From the NCBI RefSeq assembly GCF_900115365.1, contig NZ_FOWD01000012.1:1-64000 (forward strand): a stretch of DNA of 64,000 nucleotides, written 5' to 3'. Positions within the stretch are counted from its first letter, which is position 1, and each line of letters starts with the position of its first letter. The stretch comes from Anaerocolumna aminovalerica. Lineage in GTDB: Bacteria; Bacillota; Clostridia; Lachnospirales; Lachnospiraceae. This document shows, piece by piece, positions 8,817-17,097 of this stretch. The position numbers and the translations under genes are program-made. The notes beneath the pieces were generated by a model, which saw only the letters and a list, made by a program, of their open reading frames with translations, had not been told where the DNA came from and did not search any database.

Positions 8817-9989
8817 TTACTCAGCTGCAATACGGTAAATTTCTTCCGCATCTTTACTGGTAAGTTTTACAAAGTTACCAGTAGTACCATTTTCCCCAAG
8901 TCCAAGTTTATCAACTAAAACTGTAATATCCTTTGCATCGGCTCCCAGTTCTTTAAAGTTAACCGGCAATCCTATAGATGAGAGGAAATTCTTAAAGCGT
9001 TCTATACCTTCTGCAGCAGTTACCTCAGGATGGGCAAAGTCCATATTACAACCCCATACTCTGACAGATGCCTGAGCGAAACGGTTGATGTCCTGGTGCA
9101 TAACATATTTCATCCAGGCAGGGAAGATTACAGCTAATCCGGCTCCGTGGGCACAGTCATATACTGCAGACAATTCATGTTCTATACTATGGCTTGCCCA
9201 ATCCTGTTCACGTCCCACCCCTACAATATTATTATGGGCAACCATTCCTGCCCACATAATGTTGGCTCTTGCTTGGTAATCATCTGGATTTTTTATGGCT
9301 TTTGGAACTTCCTTTATCATAGTTAACAGGATAGCTTCACACAAACGGTCAGTTACCTCAACATCCTGTGTATTGGTAAAATATCGCTCAAATACATGAG
9401 CCATTATGTCAGCAGCACCGCATGCAGTTTGATATGCAGGAAGAGTTTGGGTTAATTCCGGATTAAGAATGGAGAATACCGGGCGATAATATTCACTGCT
9501 GGCACCTCTTTTTATCATACCTTCTTCTTTAGTAATAACAGAATCTCCGGAACCTTCACTGCCGGCAGCGGCAATCGTAAGTATAGTTCCAACTTTTAAA
9601 GCATCCTTAATTGGGGTATCAACGTAAAAATCCCAGAAGTCCCCCTCATATTTTGCTCCTGCGGCAATGGCTTTTGCAGAATCAATGGCACTTCCGCCTC
9701 CGATAGCAAGTATAAAGTCAACATTATTTTTCTTGCAAAGTTCAATTCCTTCATATACCAGCCCACTTCTTGGATTTGGTTTTACTCCTCCTAATTCCAA
9801 AAAGGAAAGGCCTTCTTTTTCCAGGGATTTCTTTACTCTGTCCAGTAATCCCGAACGGATTACTGAACCGCTCCCATAATGAAGCAATACTTTAGTACCT
9901 CCAAAGCGTTTTACATAATGGCCGGCATCATCTTCTTTTCCTTTGCCAAATACAAAATAAGTTGGACTATAAAATGTGAAATTGTTCAT
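8817..9989 (-). CDS. Iron-containing alcohol dehydrogenase (BdhA/YqhD-like)
   Basis: A 390-aa group III Fe-dependent alcohol dehydrogenase. It starts with MNNFTFYSPTYFVFGKG, the usual N-terminus of the butanol dehydrogenase/YqhD branch, and carries the nucleotide-binding GGGSAIDSAKAIAAG motif near residues 95-110. I chose the ATG at 9989 because AGGAGGTG precedes it with good spacing; an upstream in-frame ATG at 10043 lacks this. These enzymes reduce aldehydes to alcohols with NAD(P)H, a normal end step of clostridial mixed fermentation. The exact substrate cannot be told from the sequence. It appears to be a single gene. Confidence 0.9.
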   Translation of the reverse strand: MNNFTFYSPTYFVFGKGKEDDAGHYVKRFGGTKVLLHYGSGSVIRSGLLDRVKKSLEKEGLSFLELGGVKPNPRSGLVYEGIELCKKNNVDFILAIGGGSAIDSAKAIAAGAKYEGDFWDFYVDTPIKDALKVGTILTIAAAGSEGSGDSVITKEEGMIKRGASSEYYRPVFSILNPELTQTLPAYQTACGAADIMAHVFERYFTNTQDVEVTDRLCEAILLTMIKEVPKAIKNPDDYQARANIMWAGMVAHNNIVGVGREQDWASHSIEHELSAVYDCAHGAGLAVIFPAWMKYVMHQDINRFAQASVRVWGCNMDFAHPEVTAAEGIERFKNFLSSIGLPVNFKELGADAKDITVLVDKLGLGENGTTGNFVKLTSKDAEEIYRIAAE

Positions 9990-10244
9990 ATACTGCACCT
10001 CCTGAGCTTTTATCATTTTATTATAAAATGAGACTTCATGCATATTTTATATATTTGTACAGCTAAAATATTCTTTATTAAAAATGGAAAATGAATCAAT
10101 ATTTTGGCATGAATTTTCTCATAATATATTATAACATATTTTGAAAATTATTGAAATAGCAAACATACTTGTATATATCTATAGGTACAATATATTGTGA
10201 AAATGCAAAAATTATTACTATATGTAGTAGACATTTCCTGAAAA

Positions 10245-10510
10245 TATGATATAATACAAACGGAGTGAAAGGTTTGCAAGCTTGCTTGCAAACCTAGAGC
10301 GTAGTGCCAAGATCATGAACACGCTTTACGTTCATGATATAATACAAACGGAGTGAAAGATTTGCAAGCCTGCTTGCAAACCTAGAGCGTAGTGCCAAGA
10401 TCATGAACACGTTTATGTGCAAACCTTGGCGCAGTGATCATGAACTGCTTTTGTGTTTATGATATTACGCAAATGGATTAAGGAATATGCAAGCTTGCTT
10501 ACATATGGTT
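10245..10510 (+). repeat. Tandem array of hairpin plus extended -10 units upstream of nrdJ
   Basis: Two units 88 bp apart (TGATATAAT at 10247 and 10335) and a third degenerate unit at 10459. Each full unit has TGATATAATAC, a perfect extended -10 (TGN-TATAAT), then AAACGGAGTGA, a stem-loop made of TTTGCAAGC and GCTTGCAAA arms, then AGTGCCAAG, and a second stem-loop, ATCATGAAC pairing with GTTCATGAT, that leads into the next TATAAT. The last unit ends 65 nt before nrdJ. A second array of the same family lies at 41921-42150. I do not know a described element of this form. Confidence 0.8.
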
Positions 10511-10573
10511 AAAATCCGCTTGGGAATAAGGATTACCTTAAGAATTTTATAGAGAAAGGCAAGGGGTAGATGA

Positions 10574-12973
10574 ATGAAGAAAGAGATCATCAAAAGAAAC
10601 GGAAAGAAGACAACCTTTGATAGAAGCAGAATTGCCAACGCAATAATGAAAGCAATGATTTCAGTGGGTCTTGAAAATAAAGAAATTGCAGAAAAAATTG
10701 CAGCTAAAATTGAAGAAAACCATGTAGATGGCATGCGTGTAGAAGATGTTGAACGACAAGTGGTAAAAGAACTGTTTCTAGAAGATATGGATGAAGTTGC
10801 TGATTCCTATGCAGAATACAAAGCGCAGCGTAAACTGTTTAGAAGCCGTGAAAATAAAGAGACCGGTAAATTCTTATCCAGTGAATTTATTGCAAAATAT
10901 AAGCATAAGCCAGATCCTTTCCCAACAGAACTTGGAAAATTTGTGTATTACCGTACATATAGCAGACCGATTCCAGAGGAGAGACGCAGAGAATATTGGT
11001 GGGAAACCTGTTACAGGGTTGTGGAATTCAATGTGGGCTTACAATTGGATGCTATGAGAAGACAAGGTATCTATGTGACGGAAAAGCTAATGCATAGTCT
11101 CACAAAAGAAGCAGAGGAAATTTATGATTTAATGTATCATTTAAAACTATTCCCATCCGGAAGGTCTCTTTGGGTAGCAGGTAGCAAAGCTTCCTATTTG
11201 TATCCTTTAAGTAACTTTAACTGCAGCTTTGTTACAATAGACAGCCTGAAGAAATTCTCAGAAATCTTTTTCGTATTGATGCTTGGAACCGGAGTTGGCT
11301 TATCCGTACAAAGAGAATATGTATCAAAACTGCCTAAGATAAACAGTAAAATTGAGATTATTCATAAATCCTACGATGCAGTGCCAGTAAAACAGCGCAA
11401 AGAGTATACAGAATTAAAATTAATCAATAACAATGCCATTGAACTTGAAATCGGCGACAGCAAGTTTGGATGGTCCAGTGCCATTGACATGTTCTTTGAC
11501 ATATTATCCTCAAAACAATATGTTGGAGTAGAATATATTTTTATAAATTACAATAATGTAAGACCTGAAGGGGAAAGATTGAAAACATTTGGCGGATATG
11601 CATCCGGTCACAATAATATTAAACAAATGTTTATTAAGATAGATCGTTTATTTAAAGAAAAGAGAAAGTCAAATCAACAGCAATGGCAGTCAATTAAACC
11701 TATTGATTGTCTGGATATAGCAACCATTATTGCTGAAAATGTTGTATCCGGCGGTGTCAGACGTAGTGCAGAAATCATTCTTTGTGACCATGACGAGGAA
11801 GAAGTATTAAATGCAAAGGCCAATCTTTACTATCAGGATGATAATGGTAACTGGATTGAAAATAAGCAGATTCTAAATCGGTCTCTTTCCAATAATACCG
11901 TTATTTATAACAAAAAACCAACAAGGGAAGAACTGCATCAGCATTTTAATAAACTAAAAATCTCCGGTGAACCTGCTTTTGCAAACTTTGAAGAAATGAG
12001 GAGGAGACGTCCGGATGTGCAAGGCGGAAATCCATGCTTTGAAATCCTGTTAAGAGACAGAGGAGTGTGTAATTTAACAGAAGTTAACCTGATGGGATTT
12101 GTTAATCCGGATGGGACTTATGATAAGCAGGGCTTATTAAAAGCACAAAGATATTCTGCCCATATTGGATACCGCATGGCAAGCATTGAACTTGAACTTC
12201 ATGAGTGGAACCTTGTAAATGAAGAAGATAGATTAACAGGCTGCTCCATTACCGGTGTTATGGATTTTAGAAATGCCACTAATATGTCAGACGAAGAGTT
12301 TGTAGACTTATTAAAAGAATTAAGACGAACTGCCAGAGAATCCGCATTCGAATTAGCAGATTTCCTGATGATGAACCGTCCAAAATTAGTAACTACCGTT
12401 AAACCTTCCGGTACCATCAGTCAGCTGCCAACAGTATCAAGCGGTGTACATTTTTCCCATGCTCCATATTATATCAGACGTGTGAGAGTAAATGCGAAGG
12501 ATCCTCTGGCTCAGGCACTTGCGGAAGCAGGATTTCCATGGAATCCTGAAGTGGGACAGACAGTAGAGGAGCATAAGACAAAGGTATTTGAATTCCCTGT
12601 AAAGTCTCCTGAGGGAAGAACGAAATACGATGTATCTGCAATTGAACAATTAGAATTGTACAAAATGATTATGAAGAATTATGTAGACCATAATGCTTCT
12701 AATACCATTCATGTAAGACCAAAAGAATGGGAAGAAGTAGAACAATGGGTATATGATAACTGGGATGACATAGTAGGTGTTACGTTCCTTTCCTTAGATG
12801 AAAGCTTCTATCAATTGTTACCATACGAAGCAGTGGATAAAGAAACATATCAGGAATTATATGCAAAACAACCTAAATTTAACCCATCCATTCTAAATCA
12901 ATATGAAACCTTTGAAGAAGAATTTGATATATTAGATGCCGATTGCGATAGTGGTCACTGTCCGGTTCGTTAA
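10574..12973 (+). CDS. nrdJ: Adenosylcobalamin-dependent ribonucleoside-triphosphate reductase (class II)
   Basis: NrdJ reduces ribonucleoside triphosphates to deoxyribonucleotides using a radical generated from coenzyme B12, so it works with or without oxygen. The 799-aa protein has an N-terminal ATP cone (about residues 1-95) that senses dATP/ATP, then the ten-stranded reductase barrel. FNCSF (Cys about 217) is one cysteine of the active-site redox pair, and LNRSLSNNT and TVKPSGTISQL are typical of the RTPR branch. The C-terminal CDSGHCPVR provides the mobile cysteine pair that thioredoxin reduces. AAGGGG precedes the ATG by 7 nt. Upstream I see no cobalamin riboswitch, only the hairpin array. 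Confidence 0.93.
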   Translation: MKKEIIKRNGKKTTFDRSRIANAIMKAMISVGLENKEIAEKIAAKIEENHVDGMRVEDVERQVVKELFLEDMDEVADSYAEYKAQRKLFRSRENKETGKFLSSEFIAKYKHKPDPFPTELGKFVYYRTYSRPIPEERRREYWWETCYRVVEFNVGLQLDAMRRQGIYVTEKLMHSLTKEAEEIYDLMYHLKLFPSGRSLWVAGSKASYLYPLSNFNCSFVTIDSLKKFSEIFFVLMLGTGVGLSVQREYVSKLPKINSKIEIIHKSYDAVPVKQRKEYTELKLINNNAIELEIGDSKFGWSSAIDMFFDILSSKQYVGVEYIFINYNNVRPEGERLKTFGGYASGHNNIKQMFIKIDRLFKEKRKSNQQQWQSIKPIDCLDIATIIAENVVSGGVRRSAEIILCDHDEEEVLNAKANLYYQDDNGNWIENKQILNRSLSNNTVIYNKKPTREELHQHFNKLKISGEPAFANFEEMRRRRPDVQGGNPCFEILLRDRGVCNLTEVNLMGFVNPDGTYDKQGLLKAQRYSAHIGYRMASIELELHEWNLVNEEDRLTGCSITGVMDFRNATNMSDEEFVDLLKELRRTARESAFELADFLMMNRPKLVTTVKPSGTISQLPTVSSGVHFSHAPYYIRRVRVNAKDPLAQALAEAGFPWNPEVGQTVEEHKTKVFEFPVKSPEGRTKYDVSAIEQLELYKMIMKNYVDHNASNTIHVRPKEWEEVEQWVYDNWDDIVGVTFLSLDESFYQLLPYEAVDKETYQELYAKQPKFNPSILNQYETFEEEFDILDADCDSGHCPVR

Positions 12974-13076
12974 ACGGTTGATGAAAATATTAAACTCAAT
13001 TAAATATATCTAAAAAATGTTTCTAAATAAATAAGTGGAGAGTATCATAATAATGATTTCATCCATCAATTAAAAC

Positions 13077-13123
13077 GAACCCCTTTCATTGAATAGTAGA
13101 TTACATATTCAAGAATGGGGTTC
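13077..13123. terminator. Hairpin downstream of nrdJ
   Basis: GAACCCC (13077-13083) pairs with GGGGTTC (13117-13123), with an inner TTGAATA/TATTCAA stem. It is followed by an AT-rich stretch and sits about 100 nt after the nrdJ stop. Confidence 0.6.
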
Positions 13124-13308
13124 ATTTGAATTAATGGGGAGATCAATGAGGTCATTCTCAATAGTAATCTCTTTTTAGGATAGTAATATGGCAGAAAACT
13201 TTAAGATAATACTAGATTTTTTGGAATATAAAGGTATAATGGGGATATAACTATATCATTATAGAATGTACGTGTGAAAATAGATTAAAAAGAGAAAAGG
13301 AGAAGCAT

Positions 13309-14658
13309 ATGTCAATAGAATTAAATAATAATATTAATAATAAAGGAAAAAGAACCTTAGTAAAATGTGATGTGTGCGGAGAAATATTTGATTCATCCCT
13401 TGAAAAATGCCCTGTATGTGGAGTGGGCAAAGAACATTTCATGCCATATGAAGAAATACAGTCAGAATACCGGAAGGCCACAGAAGAAGTATACATAATA
13501 CTTGGAAATGGTGCAGCCGGTGTTAATGCGGCAGAAGCCATTCGGGGACGAAATGAAAATTGTGAGATTATTATAATTTCCAACGAACCTGTTTTAGGCT
13601 ATAACAGACCTATGTTAACGAAAGCCTTAAGTAAAAAGATGGATCCTGCAAAAATTGCCATATACAAAGAAGATTGGTATACAAAAAATAGAATCACCAA
13701 TAAGCTTGGTGTTACCGCCCAAAAGATAAACCCGGAAGAAAAAACAGTCCTATTATCCGATGGAGAATCCATAAAATATGATAAGTGCATTTATGCCTTA
13801 GGCGGGGAATGTTTTATACCGCCAATTGCCGGCAGTAATAAACCGGAAGTAATAGCAATCCGCCGTATCTCTGATGTTGAAAAAATCCATGAACTCCTTC
13901 CAAAAGTTAAGAATGTAGTAGTTATCGGAGGGGGAGTTTTAGGTCTAGAAGCCGCCTGGGAAATGAAGAAAACCGGATGCCATGTAACTGTATTAGAGAT
14001 TGCAGATAAATTAATGGTTCGTCAACTGGATACAGAAGCAGGAGAGCTGTTAGGTGAAATTATAAAAGAAGCAGATATTGAATTCCAGTTGAATGCACAT
14101 ATCAGTGAAATTACAGGTGATACTTCCGTAACCGGTGTTAAACTGGAGGATGGCAAAGTTTACCCGGCAGAACTGGTGATTGTATCCAGCGGTGTTCGCC
14201 CTAATGTATCCATTGCACAGGAAGCAGGAATGGCAGTGGACCGCTTTATCGTGGTGAATGAAAAGATGGAAACCAACATTCCGGATATATATGCCTGTGG
14301 AGATTGTGCTGCTTATAAAGGAGTAAACTTCAGCTTATGGGCAGAAGCATCAAAAATGGGTAAAGTAGCGGGAGCTAACGCAGCAGGGGATGCCCTGACT
14401 TACCAAATCCAACCTACAGGATTAACTTTCTATGGAATTAATACATCATTATTTGCCATAGGTGACAATGGTAAGAATGATTCATTAACCTACGAAACAA
14501 AAGAAATCAGAGACAGAGAGAAAAAGATTTATAAGAAATATTATTTTGTAGATAAAAGATTAGTTGGTGTTATCCTAATTGGTGATACTTCAACCTTATC
14601 CGATATGAGGAAAGCCATTGATGAACAAAGAGCATATTCTGATATGTTTAATGATTAG
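13309..14658 (+). CDS. NAD(P)H:FAD oxidoreductase with N-terminal rubredoxin-like domain
   Basis: A 449-aa flavoprotein. Residues about 18-42 form a small metal-binding knuckle domain, CDVC...CPVC (Cys 20, 23, 34, 37), as in rubredoxin. Next comes an FAD Rossmann motif, ILGNGAAGVNAAEAI, and then the NAD motif VVVIGGGVLGLEAA, and finally IYACGDCA, the second FAD contact of this pyridine nucleotide-disulfide oxidoreductase fold. The closest functional analogue is NADH:rubredoxin reductase, which feeds oxygen- and peroxide-detoxifying proteins in clostridia. Fusing the electron acceptor to the reductase would make the transfer internal. The gene is alone, with a strong terminator after it. Confidence 0.82.
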   Translation: MSIELNNNINNKGKRTLVKCDVCGEIFDSSLEKCPVCGVGKEHFMPYEEIQSEYRKATEEVYIILGNGAAGVNAAEAIRGRNENCEIIIISNEPVLGYNRPMLTKALSKKMDPAKIAIYKEDWYTKNRITNKLGVTAQKINPEEKTVLLSDGESIKYDKCIYALGGECFIPPIAGSNKPEVIAIRRISDVEKIHELLPKVKNVVVIGGGVLGLEAAWEMKKTGCHVTVLEIADKLMVRQLDTEAGELLGEIIKEADIEFQLNAHISEITGDTSVTGVKLEDGKVYPAELVIVSSGVRPNVSIAQEAGMAVDRFIVVNEKMETNIPDIYACGDCAAYKGVNFSLWAEASKMGKVAGANAAGDALTYQIQPTGLTFYGINTSLFAIGDNGKNDSLTYETKEIRDREKKIYKKYYFVDKRLVGVILIGDTSTLSDMRKAIDEQRAYSDMFND

Positions 14659-14694
14659 TTTATTTAGGATAAGCAAAATAAAAAATTAATTTAG

Positions 14695-14745
14695 AAGCCG
14701 CTAAGAATGTAATTAGTAAATAAAACATTTTTAGCGGCTTTTTTA
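14695..14745 (+). terminator. Intrinsic terminator after the rubredoxin-fused flavoprotein
   Basis: A 15-bp stem, AAGCCGCTAAGAATG with its complement ending AGCGGCTT (one G-T pair), followed by a T run. About 40 nt after the stop codon. Confidence 0.9.
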
Positions 14746-14785
14746 ATTAATAGGAAATTCCTCAAATCGTAAAAATAGTTATAAT

Positions 14786-14962
14786 AGAATAGAAATAAAA
14801 ATGGCATTACAAAAGAGCGAAGGGGGTTACTTCGGGATGACTTTGTTTTATGAAGTTTTTTTGTTCGAATTGCACTATCTGACATTTGAGGAAGAATCAT
14901 GGAAAGTGGATTTATCCATAACCCATAGACTTTCGATATTGTTCAAATAGTGCAGTTTTTTT
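14786..14962 (+). ncRNA. Structured noncoding RNA, family not assigned
   Basis: TATAAT at 14780-14785 is followed by about 165 nt without a coding frame that folds into several hairpins. CGAAG(818-822)/CTTCG(830-834) is enclosed by ACAAA/TTTGT; TGGA-TTTA-TCCA sits inside an ATGG/CCAT stem. A closing pair, TGCACT (14871-14876) with AGTGCA (14948-14953), ends in GTTTTTTTA as an intrinsic terminator. A standalone promoter, no ORF and a terminator point to a small RNA. It does not match 6S (found elsewhere here), SRP RNA, tmRNA or RNase P as I know them. I could not place it in a riboswitch class. Confidence 0.55.
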
Positions 14963-15220
14963 ATTGAGTTAGAAGAAAATAAACCTTATAACTGAAAAAC
15001 TTCTTATACTAACCCCAATTATAAAACCTACATAAATCTTGCGGAATAGGAAGGTGTATTTGCACCTCTTTGAATAAGAATATAGTTTATAACAGCTTTT
15101 TCTGGCAGAAAAAGTGCATTAACATTAGCTGATAAAACAGTTATATTGACAATTTGGTATATTAATAATTTTATTTAACAAGTTAAACTATATAAAAAAT
15201 ATATAAAATATTTATTATTA

Positions 15221-15271
15221 TTGACATATATTACAAATATGTTATAATCTAATTGTTAAACAATTAGATTA
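15221..15271 (+). promoter_or_regulatory. Promoter overlapped by a large palindromic operator
   Basis: TTGACA (15221-15226), a 16-nt spacer and TATAAT (15243-15248). A 27-bp perfect palindrome (15245-15271; 13-bp arms around a single central A) overlaps the -10 and the transcription start. Its core TTGTTAAACAA fits the TNGTNNNACNA consensus of FadR-subfamily GntR repressors. The last gene of the operon (23970-24650) encodes exactly such a regulator. Start-site overlap implies repression by blocking polymerase. The gap 14963-15220 otherwise holds only short AT-rich hairpins. Confidence 0.8.
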
Positions 15272-15296
15272 TATAAACAACAATGGAGGTTACTTC

Positions 15297-16658
15297 ATGA
15301 AAAACATAAAAATACTTGCACCATGCGGTATTCTTGGCTATGGATATCCAAAATCCTCTTTTTTAAATGGTATGGCATTAAAACCGGATGCCATTGTAGT
15401 TGATGCCGGAAGTACCGATGCAGGACCACACAAATTAGGTGCGGGTGTTGCAATAGTTAGCCAACGTTCCTATAAAAAAGATTTAGAAATTATGATGGTA
15501 GAAGGAGCTAAGGCAGGGATTCCTATAATTATTGGATCTGCAGGGGGCAGTGGGGGAAAGGTTCATGTTGAATGGTCTTTAAAAATTATAAAAGAGATTA
15601 TTCATGAGCAATCTCTTCATCATTTAAAGATAGCAGTGATCTGGGCAGATATACCAAAGAACATCATCCAGGACAGGTTACATAGTAATAAAGTAAATCC
15701 GCTAGGATTAACAGTAAAAGAACTGACAAAAAATCGATTGGAGGAAACGTCCTCAGTTGTAGCCCAGATGGGGCATGAACCAATAGTCAAGGCACTGGAA
15801 GAAGGAGCTGACTTAATTATCTGCGGCAGAGCCTACGATCCCTCCCCTTTTGCAGCAGTTGCGGCATATCATGGTCTTCCGCTTTCTTATGGCTATCATG
15901 CAGGAAAAATATTAGAATGTGCGGCATTATGTGCAGTTCCCGGAACCACGAAAGACTGTATGCTTGGAATTATTACTCAGGAGGGATTTACCATAACACC
16001 TTTATCCGATGATAGAGTGTGTACTCCATTATCAGTTGCAGCTCACACCTTCTATGAAAAGGATCACCCTTATCTTCTTCATGGTCCGGGTTATGTCTTG
16101 AATTTAGAGGACTGTAAATTTACCCAGTTGGATGAAAAGAGTGTATATGTAACAGGAAGTAAAATAGAGAAAACAGATCCATACACCATTAAGTTAGAAG
16201 GAGCTATTAAAGTAGGTTATAGAACTTTTGTAGTAGCCGGTGTAAGAGATGCTATTATGATATCGAAACTGGAAGAAATAGAACAGCTTGCTAAAGAGCA
16301 GGTTAAAAATTACTATTCAGACATTCCCTGTGAAGATTATCAGATTCACTTTATGAACTACGGATTGAATGCGGTTATAGGGGAACTTGAAACCAACAAA
16401 GGCTTACCTCACGAAGTGGGGATTGTTTTTGAGGTCCTTGCAAAAACACAAGAACTTGCCAATACGGTATGTGGTACTCTTCGCTCCACCTTATTGCATT
16501 ATGGCTATGATGGACGAAAATCAACTGCCGGCAACCTTGCCTTTCCTTTTTCTCCAAGTGACATACCTTTTGGGCCGGTTTATGAGTTCTCCGTATATCA
16601 TCTTATGGAAGTAAAAGATGGTTATGAGATGTTTCCTATAGAATATTTAACATTGTAA
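15297..16658 (+). CDS. AtuA-family protein (DUF1446)
   Basis: A 453-aa protein of the 'acyclic terpene utilization AtuA' family (DUF1446). It begins with the conserved ILAPCGILGYGYP, followed by DAIVVDAGSTDAGPHKLG and the Gly-rich IIIGSAGGSGG. LIICGRAYDPSPFAA and the C-terminal FPFSPSDIPFGPVYEFS are also typical. AtuA is named for a Pseudomonas citronellol pathway, but no terpene genes occur here and the biochemical role of the clostridial branch is not established. It is the first gene of a regulated operon and is followed by DUF4387, its usual partner. The two probably form one enzyme. Confidence 0.8.
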   Translation: MKNIKILAPCGILGYGYPKSSFLNGMALKPDAIVVDAGSTDAGPHKLGAGVAIVSQRSYKKDLEIMMVEGAKAGIPIIIGSAGGSGGKVHVEWSLKIIKEIIHEQSLHHLKIAVIWADIPKNIIQDRLHSNKVNPLGLTVKELTKNRLEETSSVVAQMGHEPIVKALEEGADLIICGRAYDPSPFAAVAAYHGLPLSYGYHAGKILECAALCAVPGTTKDCMLGIITQEGFTITPLSDDRVCTPLSVAAHTFYEKDHPYLLHGPGYVLNLEDCKFTQLDEKSVYVTGSKIEKTDPYTIKLEGAIKVGYRTFVVAGVRDAIMISKLEEIEQLAKEQVKNYYSDIPCEDYQIHFMNYGLNAVIGELETNKGLPHEVGIVFEVLAKTQELANTVCGTLRSTLLHYGYDGRKSTAGNLAFPFSPSDIPFGPVYEFSVYHLMEVKDGYEMFPIEYLTL

Positions 16659-16688
16659 CTATAGACGGAAGCAAAAGTGATTAGATAA

Positions 16689-16743
16689 CAGTTTGATTTG
16701 AAGGTAATATATTACAGAGAGTTATAACAGGCAAATCAAACTG
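16689..16743 (+). repeat. 12-bp inverted repeat in the mRNA between two operon genes
   Basis: CAGTTTGATTTG (16689-16700) pairs perfectly with CAAATCAAACTG (16732-16743). It lies inside the operon between the AtuA-family gene and the DUF4387 gene and has no T tract. It could tune expression of downstream genes or stabilise the mRNA. Confidence 0.5.
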
Positions 16744-16766
16744 CATTATATAGGGAAAGGAAGGTT

Positions 16767-17090
16767 ATGATGACTCAATATAAATTATACGATCTGGCCA
16801 AAGTAATCCGGTCAAAAAACAGCGGCCCCTTTGCTATTACATTAGATGTATTATTTGATAACCCTGATATTTACTACAAAATAAAGAATAATGGTTTGAT
16901 AGATAAGAAATTAATCTCCAGGCTGTATCACATTCCTCAGGAAATGATTTCGCAAATTGTTTTTTATGATCCTGCATTGGGCTTTAAAATAACATTTGCC
17001 AGAAAAATATCTTCAGGAACCAGCTTTGATACAGATGTTTATGGTGCTCAGCAGCATGCGCCTTTAGGTGAATTGGTGATAGAGATATAG
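16767..17090 (+). CDS. DUF4387 domain protein
   Basis: A 107-aa protein of the DUF4387 family. Landmarks are LYDLAKVIRSKNSGPFAITLD near the N-terminus and the FARKISSGTSFDTDVYGAQQHAPL block near the end. GGGAAAGGAAGG precedes the ATG; an adjacent ATG at 16770 could also be used. DUF4387 proteins typically sit next to, or are fused to, AtuA-family proteins, so it is likely a small subunit of that unknown enzyme. It ends 7 nt before the next gene. Confidence 0.75.
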   Translation: MMTQYKLYDLAKVIRSKNSGPFAITLDVLFDNPDIYYKIKNNGLIDKKLISRLYHIPQEMISQIVFYDPALGFKITFARKISSGTSFDTDVYGAQQHAPLGELVIEI

Positions 17091-17097
17091 GGAAGGA

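Noticed and set aside
9990-10043. Upstream start for the alcohol dehydrogenase adding 18 residues
   Set aside because: The extra residues do not match the family N-terminus and the strong ribosome site lies in front of the internal ATG at 9989.
10245-10510. CRISPR-like array
   Set aside because: The repeats are adjacent 88-bp units without unique spacers, contain promoter -10 boxes and are not near cas genes.
10043-10573. Cobalamin riboswitch before nrdJ
   Set aside because: I expected one for a B12-dependent enzyme, but saw no B12-box or matching fold, only the repeat array.
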